A stretch of DNA of 64,000 nucleotides from Solea solea (Eukaryota; Chordata; Actinopteri; Pleuronectiformes; Soleidae). Under the pieces are notes generated by a model. It was not told where the DNA came from. It searched no databases and saw only the letters and a list, made by a program, of their open reading frames with translations. This document shows, piece by piece, positions 42,235 to 55,309 of this stretch. A program made the position numbers and the translations under genes. How positions within the stretch are numbered: the stretch's first letter is position 1; every line of letters begins with the position of its first letter. The DNA is taken from assembly GCF_958295425.1 (NCBI RefSeq), contig NC_081154.1, positions 17,359,364 to 17,423,363 of the forward strand, written 5' to 3'.

Positions 42235-45200
42235 TGGATTCGGTGCTGTGTTCGAGTGAAGCTACTGTACCTGCTGCAGGAATGCTGTGTGTAATGAACA
42301 CCAGCATGTCCTCGGCGAGTGCAGCAGTTGCAGACGGTGATGCCTGCACTGCATGTTCGGGGTTATGCAGAGAGAGCAGAGGCAGTGGGTGAGGTTCATC
42401 TCAGTGGATGTGTCTGAGGGTGAGCGCGGCCCCCGTTTCTGTGATGCGCCAACGCTATACGTCAAAACGGCGATGTGACCCAGATCACATGTTTTATTTT
42501 TACTCTGGCACTTTTCTTTTTTTTAAAGTGTCCCGTCCCTTGGTCTTTTCAGAGATGTAAATGATGTGTGAGGAAGAAACAACAGCTGACGTGGAAATAC
42601 AATGAGAGAGAGACAGAGAGATGTATATATAGAGAGAGAGGGGGAGAGAAATAAAGGAAGCTGAGAGGAGGGACCGTTCTTGTTTTTTTAGGGGATTTTA
42701 CCCTGTGATGTCTGTGATGTAATGCATCAACAATCAGTGTTGGAATGAAAGTGTCGGATGGCACTAAATGTCTCTTTTTAAAAATAAATTCCACCTCCTT
42801 TTCTTGCTCATGATCTTGTGAGGCTCACTCGTGGACACACACACACACACACACAAGCGCACACATGCTGGTGTCAGTGCTGGCGTTTCTGCTGCAGTAG
42901 ACACTGGAGAGAGGGGGGGAGCACTGTGGAGGAAGAGAGAAAAAGAGCAAGGGGAGGGGGAGGAAGGGAGTGAGAGGCATGGGCAGAGCGAGGGAAGTGG
43001 AGAAGGGGTGAGGGAGAGGGAGGAGGACGAGGAGGGAAACGAGACGAGAAACGGGAGGACATGGAGGGAGGAAGAGGGAGAGAATGAGTAGGAAGAAGAA
43101 GGGTGTCGAGGTAAACAGGGAGAAAGACATCACATGATCGTGTGGTGGTGGCGGTCGGGTGGGTGGGGGGGTGTCGACCCTTGTTTTAGAATCTTTGATT
43201 ATCTGTGTGATGGCTTGAGTCATCCAATCTTCCTCTCGTGGCCCTCCTGCCTGTGCATTGATTGATATTTTATTGATGATTCTTCCTTTTGTCTGTTTTT
43301 GAAAGCATTTCCCTGTTTCTCTAAACATGAAGGACATCTCTTCTTTTCCTCCGCTACAAGGAAACACAGCTGAGAGAAGATGTATGGATGTATAAGCATA
43401 TATTTCTCTTCCGATGAGGTGATATACAATCTGATTTGCATCTGATTTCTTTATTGATCTGTGCCTGGTGTCGTAGATCCTGCAGTGCTGACAGCACGGG
43501 ACTATTATGTCATGTAACTCACTGCTTTGAACCTCATCTGCCTGAAAGACAACGTTCCTAATTGAATAAGTACGGATCCAGCAGTATTGTTTTTGTCTTA
43601 TTTATTGAGTCCGAGCTGATTTGATGACATGTAATCACTCGTCACACAGCACATTGGATGTAGGTTGTTAAATTAAGATGGAGAAGATAATGTTTGATAG
43701 ATTTTTGCTCAGAAATTATGATTTTAAAATAACATGCTTTCAATTAAAACCTCTTTCAAATACAAGACAGGGTCTCAGGGCACTATTGTACATACAACAG
43801 GGTAAACACAACAACAACATCAGAGTTACAACAAAGACAAAAAGTGTCATAGTGATTATTTGATTATTCGCTACTTATAAAAAGTCGACCAGTTACTGTG
43901 ACTATTTAAAAGGTGTTAATAAATAAATTAAAAGTAATATTTCAAATCAACCTACTTTGTGGTACTTCTATTATCACACGTGACAGCGGCAGTAAACACG
44001 CTGTAGATCCTGCAACAGTGATGACATTTACCAGGGTCTTTGAATGCATCTTGCCAGCTGAACCCTGCGTTACTTTTGACTAGCTCTGATGGACTGGAGT
44101 TTAGAATATGCAAATATTTGAACAATAAAAATAGCCTTTTTTCTAGAAATGCTCGTCCCTGATAGATTTACAATTACAGCACATGGCAACAATAATTTGG
44201 AATCAATTTACTGGTTCTAATCTAAATATATGAACTATGAATGAATGAATTTGTTTTGAAAATTAAATAAAATGTAAACGAAAAAAGCTATTAGAAAACA
44301 CAAACAAGCGAACAGTCAGAAATGGAGAAGGAAAAAGTAACACATACTGTACATCCCAACCCCTTTTCACTCCTATAATAAATAAATTCCTACATTATTC
44401 ATCAACTATTTCGTTTTTTTTTTCAGATGTTTCTGGTTTCTTTGCTCCATATAACAAAGAAATCATTAAAACTGAATCATTTTAATGCAAGACAAGGTTT
44501 GGGACACACTTTTCAACATTTTCTGATATTTTGGGCCAAACAACTAATTGATTCATTGAGAAAATAATCAAGAGATTAATCAAGTATGAAAATAATCATT
44601 AGTTGCAGCCCTAACAATGTCCAAAAAGGAGTAAGTAGGAGTAAAATGTATATATTCTCACTCCTATATTAAAAAATTGATTGGCTTGAACTATATTAGC
44701 AACCAAAAATAAATATGCTAACTCCTTATCCAAAACGTGTGTACAGCCCAAATTAAATGTACAAACAAGTCTTCCAAATGTGTTTACTTAGAACCCAAAT
44801 GTCTCAGCCAGGAGGCCCAAACTGACGGGCCACAAATAAACTGTTTTAAAGAAATAATCCCATAATAATCCCATCTTCATAACCTTGTATCACGCTCCAC
44901 AGATGCTGAGCATTGTCTCTTCATATGTCTCAATAACATGGCAATTAAGTACAATATAGTATCAAGTCCAGTGTTCTGATGTCCCATCATGCACTTCCAT
45001 GGTTCTGTAGGATCAGCAGTTTTTTGGTCACTTCCAGTTTTGTTCCAGAAGGACAGACTTGTCTTTGTCAGCACCACTTGTAGCTCAGCAGGTACAAGTG
45101 GCCCCGAAGCCCTCGTCCTAAATCGGACTTTTTTTTCTGTGTCTAAATTTGTTCTCTTTGGTTGACCAGTGCTGTGGCTGATCCCCGTCCACCGAAGGTT

Positions 45201-46890
45201 GTGTCCTGTGGTTGTTGCTCTTCCTCGAGATCACTGTTCTGTTGGCACAATGCTGTCATAAACACAAATGTGACCTGCTGCTGTCTCGGAAACAGGTCGT
45301 CTCCAGGTAGAAAAATCACTGAGCTGGATAGAAAATAGGAAAAAAGAAAAAAAGGTTGAGTTGACAGGTGTTTGCATAAAAATAGATACAGAATTGGATG
45401 AAATAGAAAATGGCCACGGACTGGGTTTGGTTGACATTTCCATTTTTGTTTGTTGGGGACATTGAGAAGACCTTGTGTGCAAGACTCTGCGTTCTCTGTG
45501 TTTTCAATATGATTAAAGGGAAAGGTTTTAATTACCATTTACTGAACCATTCATCGAAATTTTATCACAGTCGCAACATGGCCTACTGCAGTTTTCAAAA
45601 GGAATTAGGCATCATGATTCTTGTGCAGAACCTCAGTCATTTGAAAGGCAGAGAAAACAAGGACAAGACACAGAGAAATGCAAAACTACTGAAAAAAAAC
45701 AGGCAAAGCAACAACAATTCAGCTGGAGATTCAACAAAAACACAATAAAAACATTAAATATGCAATTTCAAAGGATATGAAGACTGTTAACAAGCAGGAA
45801 ATATTCATAATATATCATATTCTTTGTTTTGATAGACAGATGGATGGATGATTTCTTGTGACTTAAATGGTGCCTTTTGTCAAAAGTTAGTGCGTAAATG
45901 AAACTCTTACTTGTGCTGTTGACCCTTCTTCTCATAGGCCTATTTCCCACTTCCTGTCTTGTTCCTCTCTCGGGGGGCCACATAGCATGAAAATAGCAAA
46001 AAGAGAGGGGAGAAGGAGGCCATGATTTCATTCGCTGGTGGCAAATCTGTTCTCTCTGTCACTGGTGAGAGGATGAGACTGTTACTGGAATGACGATTCA
46101 GCATATAGGCAATGCTTAGAAAATGAACCAAAGCACTGAACATGTCCTGACACTGAGGAAAAGGGTGGAGTGTTGTCATATTTAGTCATCACCGCCTTCT
46201 CTGTGCCTGCAGTTGGTAAATATCTTGTTCTGTTTCACTTTCCACTGACAGGGATTTGTGCCACAGGCCCTCTCGTGTTGCGTTGATATTCTCAGAAGGC
46301 ACCGTCCCTCTGTTTGCTGCCTTGTAACCTCAGTGCTGTGCTGTGGGTGACACTTTACTGGAGAGACGCTCGATGTCTCGTAACGATGGAAGGACAGAGG
46401 TGGGATCATTGTTTTGAATGAGCGAGGGAAGTGTTTGATTATTAGTAAACAACGATGTGATTGGAATTTTTGTAAAATATAAAGTCTCTTTACCTGTTTC
46501 CTAAGTACAGAACATTTCAATTGAACCCAGGGGTCTCAAACTAAAGTGACCTGGGGGCCAATGAGTATCTAGTCTGGTCAAGAGGGGGCTGATCGAGTTG
46601 GAAGAGTTACAATTCAAAACAAAAGTGTAAGTAAAAGTGATCTTCCTGAATCTATAAATAACAAAGATTAAGTAAAGAAGTAAGAAGTAAATTATTATGG
46701 AAGGTTCAGGGGTAGTGCTTCTACTCAATGGTGAACACACCTGTGCTATACAATGTGAAAGTATTGATAATATGTTACTCAGATTGAGTCACCTAATGGA
46801 AAACATTACATAATACATTTTAGGGCACGTGTTCAGTATTCTGTAGTGAAATCCATTTAAAAAGTAAAAACACATTATTTGATGTATTTT
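40644..46890 (+). other. kcnc3 intron 1, part 1
   Basis: No exon seen. Contents: (TG)n at 40,680-40,707 only 37 bp after the donor; a hAT-MITE relic at 41,745-41,885; (CA)n at 41,993-42,027, 42,197-42,230 and 42,836-42,855; a purine-rich tract at 42,900-43,090; a reverse-oriented 'GCTGCAACTAA' hAT MITE at about 44,395-44,614 ending AGTTGCAGCCCTAAC; and a hAT fragment AACCCAGGGGTCTCAAACTA at 46,526-46,545, with a related piece at 62,295-62,335. Confidence 0.6.
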
Positions 46891-48779
46891 CATCCGTCCA
46901 TCCATATTCTACCGCTTTATCCTCCACATGAGGGTCGTGGGGGGAGATGTGCCAATCTCAGCTGACATAGGGTGATAGTCCATCGCGGGGCCACATATAG
47001 AGACAAACAACCATTCACTCTCACACCCATGGTCAGTTTAGAGTGTCCAATTGACCTAATCCCCATATCGCATGTTTTTGGACTGTGGGAGGAAGCCGGA
47101 GAACCCGGAGAACCCTGAAAGACAACTTGTTCTAGCGTTGATCTACCATTGCCATACTGGAGAAAATGAGGGGAAACAAACTACAATATGATTGTGATAT
47201 ATTGTGAAGCCCTAATATCTAGCATAGTAATTCTCTATCATGTTTGGCCCTAATGTAAACTAAAGACTGTGCACATATACTGACAGAAAAAACACATTTT
47301 AATTGTGCGATAAATCAAAAGTCCTTTCACTGTGTCAGGGTCATAAATTCTTCACAAACACATCCGGCTTTTATCTGCAACTGAAGAGAGACTGGAGGGA
47401 AACATGGTACACGTTCAGCCACTTCCATCACAACACGCGTCTTACGTTTGACCCCCCCCTCAAACACTTGGCTGAACATAAATTACTCTGAGTGCACTCA
47501 CCTTTACACATTGGCCCATACTCTGTGAGCGGGGCTGGCCATAAACCATTCAGCTGAGCGCTCACGCTTACTGCATGCAGATAAATCACTTTGCAGGACA
47601 CGCCTCCACATGTAACCCTGCACATCACTCTCACACATGGGATCCGGCCAAATAAATGTGTCCGGCAAAGGCATACGTCAACAAACTGAGCGTTGATTAG
47701 CATGCAGCTGAAACGCAGGTAGGCTTCCAAATCTAACCAATCATTTCCACTATAAAATCATTCCATAATCCATGAGCCAGAGTTGATGCCTTCAAATAGC
47801 TTAAGTTAGAACCCGTAAAAGGATTGGCATTACTGCTAAATAAAAAGCTGAAATAAACGCATTCAAAATTAATATAATAATTTGGTTTAATGTCAGCAGC
47901 CAAAAAAATACAGTTTAAAGAAAACTCTCTTTAAATGGCAAATAGGTTATGGAGAGAATCTGTAGGGTAAGGACAAGCTTTAAGGGCTGAAATGAATGAT
48001 TATTCTCATAATCGATTCATTTGTCAAAATGAATCCATAAATTGGTCCAAAAAAATGTCAGAACATTTTGAAAAATGTGTTTCCCAAAAGCTCCAAATGC
48101 CGGATGTTTTTCAAATGACTGGATATGAGGCCTCCTGACGATATCTGAGTTCATTTGTCACGTTGTCACCATGTGGCGTAAATGCAGCTATCCAGTGTCT
48201 TTGGTCACTTTACTGTCCTCGGATCAGATTTTTCAGGCCCGTGTGGACACGGAAATTCAATCGCCAGTTCTTGTTTTCAAGATCTATGACTATCATCAGT
48301 CATCATTCATATCAGAGCTATCATTATGTGGTCAGGATCAGATATATATCTGATATGTGGCCATGCTCCATCACATGTGCTGAGCATGTCGTTTGAAGGT
48401 CACGCAGTCATGTTCAGAGTTTTATAAAGTTATAAAGTGAACCGACAACTCTGAAATGTATGGAATCAGATTTGAATTGGATTTGTGTAACGTGGCTGGT
48501 AATCTGAACATAGACGTTCATTCATTCATTCATGTCTCACGCTTTATCCTCCATGTGAGGGTTGCAGGGGCCGCTGGAGCCAATCCCAGCTGATACAGGG
48601 CGAAAGGTGGGGTCACACCATGGACACGTGGCCTGTCCATCACAGGGACAGACAAGCATTCACACCTGACCACAGCAGGCAGCAGTAGATCAGCAGCTAC
48701 CTAAAATCACTGATTTTCTCTGTAGACTTCAGTGTGGGAGAGCGAGCAGAAGACGCTGCCATATCATGAGATAAAGAAC
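46891..48779 (+). other. kcnc3 intron 1, part 2: dispersed repeats
   Basis: Repeat R lies at 46,891-47,112 and 48,519-48,664, both preceded by CATTCATTCATT-like or CCATCCAT runs. A 5' piece of the 'GCTGCAACTAA' MITE family lies at 47,983-48,140. No coding exon or RNA gene is supported in the rest. Confidence 0.6.
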
Positions 48780-49108
48780 CAGAGCTGCAACTAACGATTC
48801 TTTTCGTAATCGATTCATCTGTCGATTATTTTCACGATTAATCGAGTTTATCGCTTCGTCCATAAAACGTTAAGAAATGTTGATCTGTGTTTGTCAAACC
48901 TGGAGGTGATGATGTTCTCCAATGTCTTGAAGATGATTGAGTTTTAATGATTTCTTTGTTATCTGGAGCAAAGGAAAGAAGAATATATTCACGTTTGAGA
49001 AGCTAAGACAATCAGAAAGCTCGGTTTAATCATGAAAAATCAATTGATTATCAAAATAGTTGATGATTCATTTAGTCATCGATTAATTGAGCAGTTGTTT
49101 CAGCTCTA
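48780..49108 (+). mobile_element. hAT MITE with terminal inverted repeats
   Basis: Begins CAGAGCTGCAACTAACGATT and ends GTTTCAGCTCTA, complementary at the tips. It is flanked by TAAAGAAC (48,772-48,779) and TGAAGAAC (49,109-49,116), an 8 bp target duplication with one mismatch. Subterminal CGATTAATCG-type motifs are present. Relatives in this window are at 44,395-44,614 (reverse), 47,983-48,140, 51,296-51,513 and 54,510-54,625. It is non-coding and depends on a transposase from elsewhere. Confidence 0.7.
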
Positions 49109-49116
49109 TGAAGAAC

Positions 49117-52047
49117 ATATGCATTCTTATAGCTTTTGTTAAATGTGTGTTTGTGTGTTTGTGTGCAAGGTGTGTGCACAGCGAGTCAGTATCTCATACA
49201 ACCACACGTCTAAATCCCATACTATTGCTTTAAGACGCGACGTACATAGGCAGAAGTGAGAAAGGACAGAGGAGACATAACAGAGAGGAGGAAGCGTGAA
49301 GGCAGACGGTCATCACACTTAAAACACTTGCTTTATGTGAATTTAACAAACAAAACAAAAAAAAAAAAACAGGACAAGACTGGGGAGGACGCATGGAAAA
49401 AAGGGGGTGAGGGAGGGAGAGGCAGGAAAAAAAGGGAGGATCAGCTGAGAAAGAGCGGGGACTGCGTAGCAAGGACAAACGCACACAGTATGCTGCAGTA
49501 ATCTGGAGCGAATACAAAGCAGCTGAGAGGAAACAGACACGTGTACAGGTTTGACAGGACTGCAGTAAGAGCAAAATGGAGGGGACCTGAACACTGCAGA
49601 GCTCACACGACACAGTGTGTGTGTGTGTGTGTGTGTGTGTGGGAGAGCTTTACATTTCAACTGTATCATGTCGTGCAGTTCAGTCATTCAGGGAATCTCT
49701 GGAACACTCGTCTGTGTTTTGATTGGTATTCGACCAAGATCACTTCCAAGAGCACTGACCTCAGAGAGTCAGCGTTTTACAGCCAATGCCAGGATTACCC
49801 CGTGCAGGAGCTAATTATATAACTGAATTTAACTGCAATTTACCTCCTGCTGCCCCGCCTGTGTTCAGGTGTTGGATAAGCCTCATGCATATGTATGAGA
49901 CTCGCACCGGGGCGGGCGATATGACGATACTAGACTGTGAAGGACGTGTGTCGATGATCTGCCATGGCGGAGACATCGTAGTGTGTCATCTATGGGACAC
50001 ATTCTAGCCGTTGCTGTTCTGGCGTCAGTTGATTTTCTCCCTCTGCCAAATCCCCGATCTGTTTGCTTCAGAGTGTAGCAGGAAGCCATGGCTAAAAATG
50101 GAAACAAAACGGAGGGTTTGGTCCCTAAAAAGAACGTCAGATGGCAACACGGCCAACCTTTCACCCACCTACAGAGACAGCATCCTAAATAATAATATGA
50201 GAGCAGTTAACTCACCCACTCACCGATAACTCCCTGCCCCCTTTTTGTAGATTTTTAGGCATTGGGCGGAGTCAGCTTCAGAACAGGGGTTTAGTTCCTC
50301 TTAGGCAGCTTTTTCTGACTGGAAATACATGGAAGAAATGTGTCAACTGCCAAGTCTCCATCCCAAAGTTCATAGGCAACACCTTTAGTTTTACTTCACG
50401 GCTTCAAAAGACGTTATTTTGTGACTTCTGTTTGACATCTTTGTCTTTCTTTGGTCTTTCTTGTGAGAGAGTGAGCAGCTCATGAACATCCTGTCAGATA
50501 CTGTAGATAGAATCATGTGTTCAGTACTTCCTCCACGACCGGAGCACAGACTCCGTGATTCGCTCGTGATCAGCAGTGCTGTCTCTAAATACACCAGACT
50601 CCTCTGTTAATAAATATTGAGATTTTAGACATTTCCCTGGTAGTTGTTGGAGATGAACCCACATTTTTAGGATTGTTAAGTCTTTTTAACTGATCTACAG
50701 TTCGGCATTGTTCGGCTTCATTCTTGTGTCGGACGTCTGTGATGGCCTCGTCAGAACCTCGTCAGAGCAGGTACTAAAAAAAGTACCTGGTACCAGGTTA
50801 CTATTCTAATGGAAACACAACTTAACCGTGCTGTGCCGAGGCGAGTCGAGTAGAGTCGAGCCTGTGAGTCTTTTGTGAAGCGGCTAAAAGCCATCCTTCC
50901 TGCGGTCCCTGCTGTAGACACAAAGAGCTTGGGTCTGAGCCTCAGCTGGAAGACGACCTGCTCCACCCACCCCGGCTTTAGATTGAGTTTCTGGTGAAGT
51001 GAGACAGCGCTGCAGCTCCTGTGAGACAGCAAGAGAGCTGGTGGGGGAAAGGAGGGTCATAAGAACGTGATATTTCCTCTGGTGTTGTTTCCTTCCTGTT
51101 GTCACTCGCTTAATATCAGCTGTCATGATCTGCTCACATCCCTGTGCACCTTTAAAGTTGAGACTATACTGCAGTGATACAGCAAACTCTCTTCACTTAG
51201 TCAGTGTAGGCAAGGATAAAACTTAGAATCTACTTTGAGCAATATCCAGATTAAGTGGATATTTTTCTAAGTGATCTTGATTTACTGATTGAGTTAGGGC
51301 TACAACTAGGGATTATTTTCATAATCTCTTAATCCATAAATCGTTGGGTCTGCAAAATGTCAAAAAAATGTCTTGTTTTATCCACAAACCACAGTTAATG
51401 AACAAAGAAACTGCAACATATTCACAGTGAAGACGCTGGAATCTCAAACTCATTCATCAATTCTCATAAAAGTAGATCATTCATTTAGGAACTGATCAAT
51501 AATTGCAGCTCTGGACTGATTTATGACACGGCTGAACCTATACACTCTGTTTACATCTAATCTGCATACAGGTCTTTTCAGGGGACGTGTTTCTACCCTA
51601 ATGCTGACAGTTGCTGCAAAGAAACCCTTAAAAAAAGCAAAGAATTGGGGACAGAGTCAGACAATAAATGCAATAAAATATGCTTCAACAGCAGAGTTCC
51701 AGAGATGAAAACATATGCCTCGGGTCATCTGTGGCATATGAAGCCAATGTGTGTGTCTGTGCTCTGATGAGGAGACCTGACGCAGAGCTGTGATCTCCCA
51801 ACATCACTATTTTCACAAGCTATGGATTGAAGCCTAACGGTGTTACCCTGCGTACTGCAGCTTTAAGTGCGATGACAAAACATCGCAGAGCTGAAACAAT
51901 TACTGAGATACGATGACGTTTGATAATCGATCGAGTTTAAAGAATTAAAACAAGTTTTCTTGTTTTTTTCTTATCTCAAAATAAGAGATGTCCATCCTTC
52001 TCTGTCCTCTCTGCTTGTCCCTAAAGGTAACTCTCTCCCTCCCTCTT

Positions 52048-52084
<37 letters not shown>

Positions 52085-52180
52085 CTTGTGACATTTTTAC
52101 TTAATCTCCGTGTCACGTTCATGAGCATTTAATTGTTTGGTTGGGGTTTTTCTTTTTTTCCCAGTGGCTGAAGCTTAAAC
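49117..52180 (+). other. kcnc3 intron 1, part 3
   Basis: No exon seen. Contents: (TG)n at 49,614-49,640; a copy of the 3,825-3,895 repeat at 50,752-50,830; a hAT MITE of the GCTGCAACTA family at 51,296-51,513; and (TC)n at 52,046-52,081. Confidence 0.6.
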
Positions 52181-52261
52181 TCGGCTCACGGGGACGATGG
52201 CGGTACAGTGTTGAAATGACACCGTGACATTTGGGGGAGCCCCGTATTCAGGTGGCACCAC

Positions 52262-52300
52262 GACTGTACTACACTGTACTACACTGTACTACACTGTACA
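52262..52300. repeat. 10-bp tandem repeat (ACTGTACTAC)n
   Basis: About 3.7 exact copies of the decamer ACTGTACTAC, each containing a GTAC palindrome. Confidence 0.85.
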
Positions 52301-52559
52301 CGTCAAACGCCGCCACGCGAGAAAGTGTGCGTAAAACAGACGCGTGTGTGTCTCTCTCACACGTCACGTCTCTCTCTCTCCTGTCAAGAGGGAAACTAAC
52401 ATTAAATGTAGGTGATTGGAGTCACATGGGTGACAACAGGAATAGCATTGGCATTATCAGTGGAGACAGTATTTTATATACGATTCAAATATGTAATCGT
52501 TAATTGTGTTAACGCCGGTAACGACGCGTTAAACTGATTATTTTATTTGTATTATTTTA

Positions 52560-53080
52560 TTTCAGGAATATTCGAGTCTGACCTGTGACACAAAAGTGGA
52601 TGATGTTTCAAAGTAGGCTTTCAGAGGAGCTTGTGTCCTATCACGGGGAGCCGAGCTCCGCTTCGCTCCCCTGTAATTCAAACCATGATGGTACAAGAGA
52701 AGTGCTATTCCTGTAACCTGCCAAGGTTACACTCGTGCTGCGGGCAAAGTGGCTACTGTTGCAGTCTCTGAGTGATGGGCACAGTCATGCACCCCGAGAT
52801 AATGGATTAATTACCCGACCCACACTGATTGCAGTGGTTGCCCTTCAGGAGAACGCTCTGTATTTCATGTGTTTATATTTCACGCCTCATTCACGTGCAG
52901 ATTTCGGATCATCCGTCAGTTGTCGTCTCATAATTGCTGACTCTGCATCGGTGGTTGCCTGTTTTGCTTTGTTGTTCTGGGAAAGACTGTGTGTGAGCCC
53001 CCGTCCTCTCATCACACTAACACTGATCAAACGTCACCGTCAGAGTGTGTGTGGAACAAAAATCCCCCGTCAATAACACC
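52560..53080. promoter_or_regulatory. Candidate intronic conserved element
   Basis: A repeat-free block with balanced composition inside the large intron. It contains GATAATGGATTAATTACCCG (52,797-52,816), which carries overlapping homeodomain and Pit-Oct-Unc-type ATTA cores, and a nearby TCATGCACCC. This contrasts with the surrounding simple repeats and would suit an enhancer, but there is no direct evidence. Confidence 0.22.
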
Positions 53081-54928
53081 TCAAACCTTTTATTTGTCTT
53101 TTACGTCTCCGTCAAGGTCGCTCTCTCCTTGCCCGACAGACGCTCAGATGAAACGGAACAACCAGCCTCAGTTTGGCTCCACCTGTACCGTAGCTCTGTA
53201 CACCAGCTGAAGGAGCGCTATTCGGTTCAGTCCTGTCCTTGGTGCCTGAAAGCAGAGGCTAACGCAGTGGTTGTCATGGTGACAGAGAGCCAGGCAGGGT
53301 TGTGGTTATACTGTAATGATAAAGCGCTTCTGGATGGTGCCGCAGTAAACACAGCGCCACTAGGGTCCCGTTAAGGAAGAGCAGAGCACACCAGCATGCA
53401 TGCAAATTACCTTTAGACCTAATATCAGCTCTTTGCTTAAATCTATTAGATTCACCTCCTTTGTTTCTCCTCCTGCCGTGCTCTCTCCTCTCTCCCTGAG
53501 CCATTGTCTCTACTCCGTCGCCTATCTTTTAATCTCCTTCCCCTGCATTCCTTCACTCTCTCATTTTCATTCACCTACATACATTAACTTTTTTTTTTTT
53601 TTTACAACTGCTCCCTCTTTGCTTCTCTTGTTGTCCCCCCGTCTCTGACTCTTTTGGAATATTATGTTAATGCTTTTTTTTCCAAATCTAATTTCAGAGT
53701 CTAGAGAGATGGAGACTCTATTGGGCCTTGAAGGTCATTGGGCTGCAGGTGTCACACATGGTTGCTTCGCTGCAGGGAATCCAGTGCGCGGCTATTACGG
53801 CGTCGTGCCTCTGAATCATATATTCGGCGCATAAACGCGGCTGTTCGGGGCAGAACATGCACGCGCGTTCACGTTGCAGTGAGGGGGAAAAGAGGGATGG
53901 AGCGTGGGCTCAGGGAAGAGGAAATAAATAATTCTGAATTGACAGATCGCTAGTCCGCCTTTTATCATCGTCCTCCACCTCTTTCTTTCCCCTCCATCTC
54001 TCCGCTCATTTCTCTCCATTGCCTCAATGCAGTGCTCATGTAGCTACCGCTTACTATCAGCAACACACACCTCCTGTGCCCATTGGCTGTCTCTCATACA
54101 CACACACACACACACACTCATGTGTGCTTGTGTGCCAGGCACTTAAACCAGCGACACATGTAAACACAGGCACACACACACACACACACAGAGAGAGAGA
54201 GTTGATGAATAGCTGTAGGTACATTTTATTAGTGTTGAAGCAGTGGGAGTGCTTCTCCGTCTCCTCGGCTCACCACGCTGCTGCTGCATATTTTAAAAGG
54301 CCTCGCCTGTGTCGGACTGATCAATATTGATATGATGTTCAGGTTATCAGTGTATGAAATTCTGATTTATTTGATTACAGAGGCCACACATGTTCTGTTT
54401 TAGCAGCAGCAGGGTTAAAAAAATCGGGGTTAAATTCCCCCAAACTGATCATCAATAAACAAGAGTTAATCACTGACAGTAAATAATAGCAACACATGTC
54501 TGTTTCAAGGTTTCAATTTAAAATAATCAATTAATCTGGCGATTATTTTCTCCATGAACGGATTAGTTGTGAGTTGAATGTTCTCAAATGTCTTATTTTG
54601 TGCCACAAACCAACATTATTCAGTTTTCTACTGCACAGCTGTGCAGTAGAACTACACTGCATTGTTATATTCATGTAACTTTTTTATTATTTAATGATTG
54701 CACTAGTTTACTATTACAAATGTACAATTTGCAGCATTAGTTCAGTGAAAATCTCCGTCAAGACCAAGCAAAACTGATTTGGAAACTCCAATATAAATGT
54801 ATCGATATAGAACTGAATCAAACACTTAATCAGTTCAGGAACTCAGCAGCGAGGCCGAGCCCTTCTGTAGAAACATGGCAGCATCAGCACAGAGTATTAG
54901 TGCCACATGTAAAATTAATACAATAAAA
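53081..54928 (+). other. kcnc3 intron 1, part 4
   Basis: No exon seen. It includes a C/T-rich stretch at 53,455-53,650 with a T run at 53,589-53,604, (CA)n at 54,098-54,116 and 54,172-54,190, and a hAT-MITE piece at 54,510-54,625. Confidence 0.55.
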
Positions 54929-55309
54929 CAGCATGAATTCTGAGATTAAAGAAAATCGAATTTTGAGATTAAAGTCAATTCTGAGATTAAAGAAAAAAAT
55001 CAGAATTCTGAGATTAAAAAGGTCAGAATGCTGAGATTAAAGAAACATTCTGAATTATGAGATTAAAGAAAAAAATCTGAATTCTGAGATTAAAAAAAGT
55101 CAGAATTCTGAGATTAAAGAAAAAAAACAGAATTCTGAGATAAAAAAAAGTCAGAATTCTGAGATTAAAGAAAAAGTCAGAATTCTGAGATTAAAGAAAA
55201 AGTCAGAATTCTGAGATTAAAGAAAAAGTCAGAATTTTGAGAAGTCTTGTTTTGCATATCAAATCTCAGAATTCTTATTTTATCTTCAATCTCAGAATTC
55301 ATGCTGTTT
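54929..55309. repeat. Minisatellite (GAATTCTGAGATTAAAG unit) bounded by inverted repeats
   Basis: The array has about ten copies of a ~26 bp unit, AATTCTGAGATTAAAGAAAA plus AGTCAG, with EcoRI-type GAATTC in most copies. It starts with ACAGCATGAATTCTGAGATT and ends with the reverse complement AATCTCAGAATTCATGCTGT (55,290-55,309). A short inverted stretch also precedes the end (55,261-55,289). The whole block is therefore a tandem array capped by perfect ~20 bp inverted ends and could fold into a large hairpin. Confidence 0.8.

Noticed and set aside
45143..45748. Possible exon or nested gene in the channel intron (open frames on both strands)
   Set aside because: No conserved protein motif, and composition is like surrounding intron.
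54940..55250. Regular repeats resembling a CRISPR array
   Set aside because: Units are contiguous without unique spacers, and the genome is vertebrate; this is a minisatellite.
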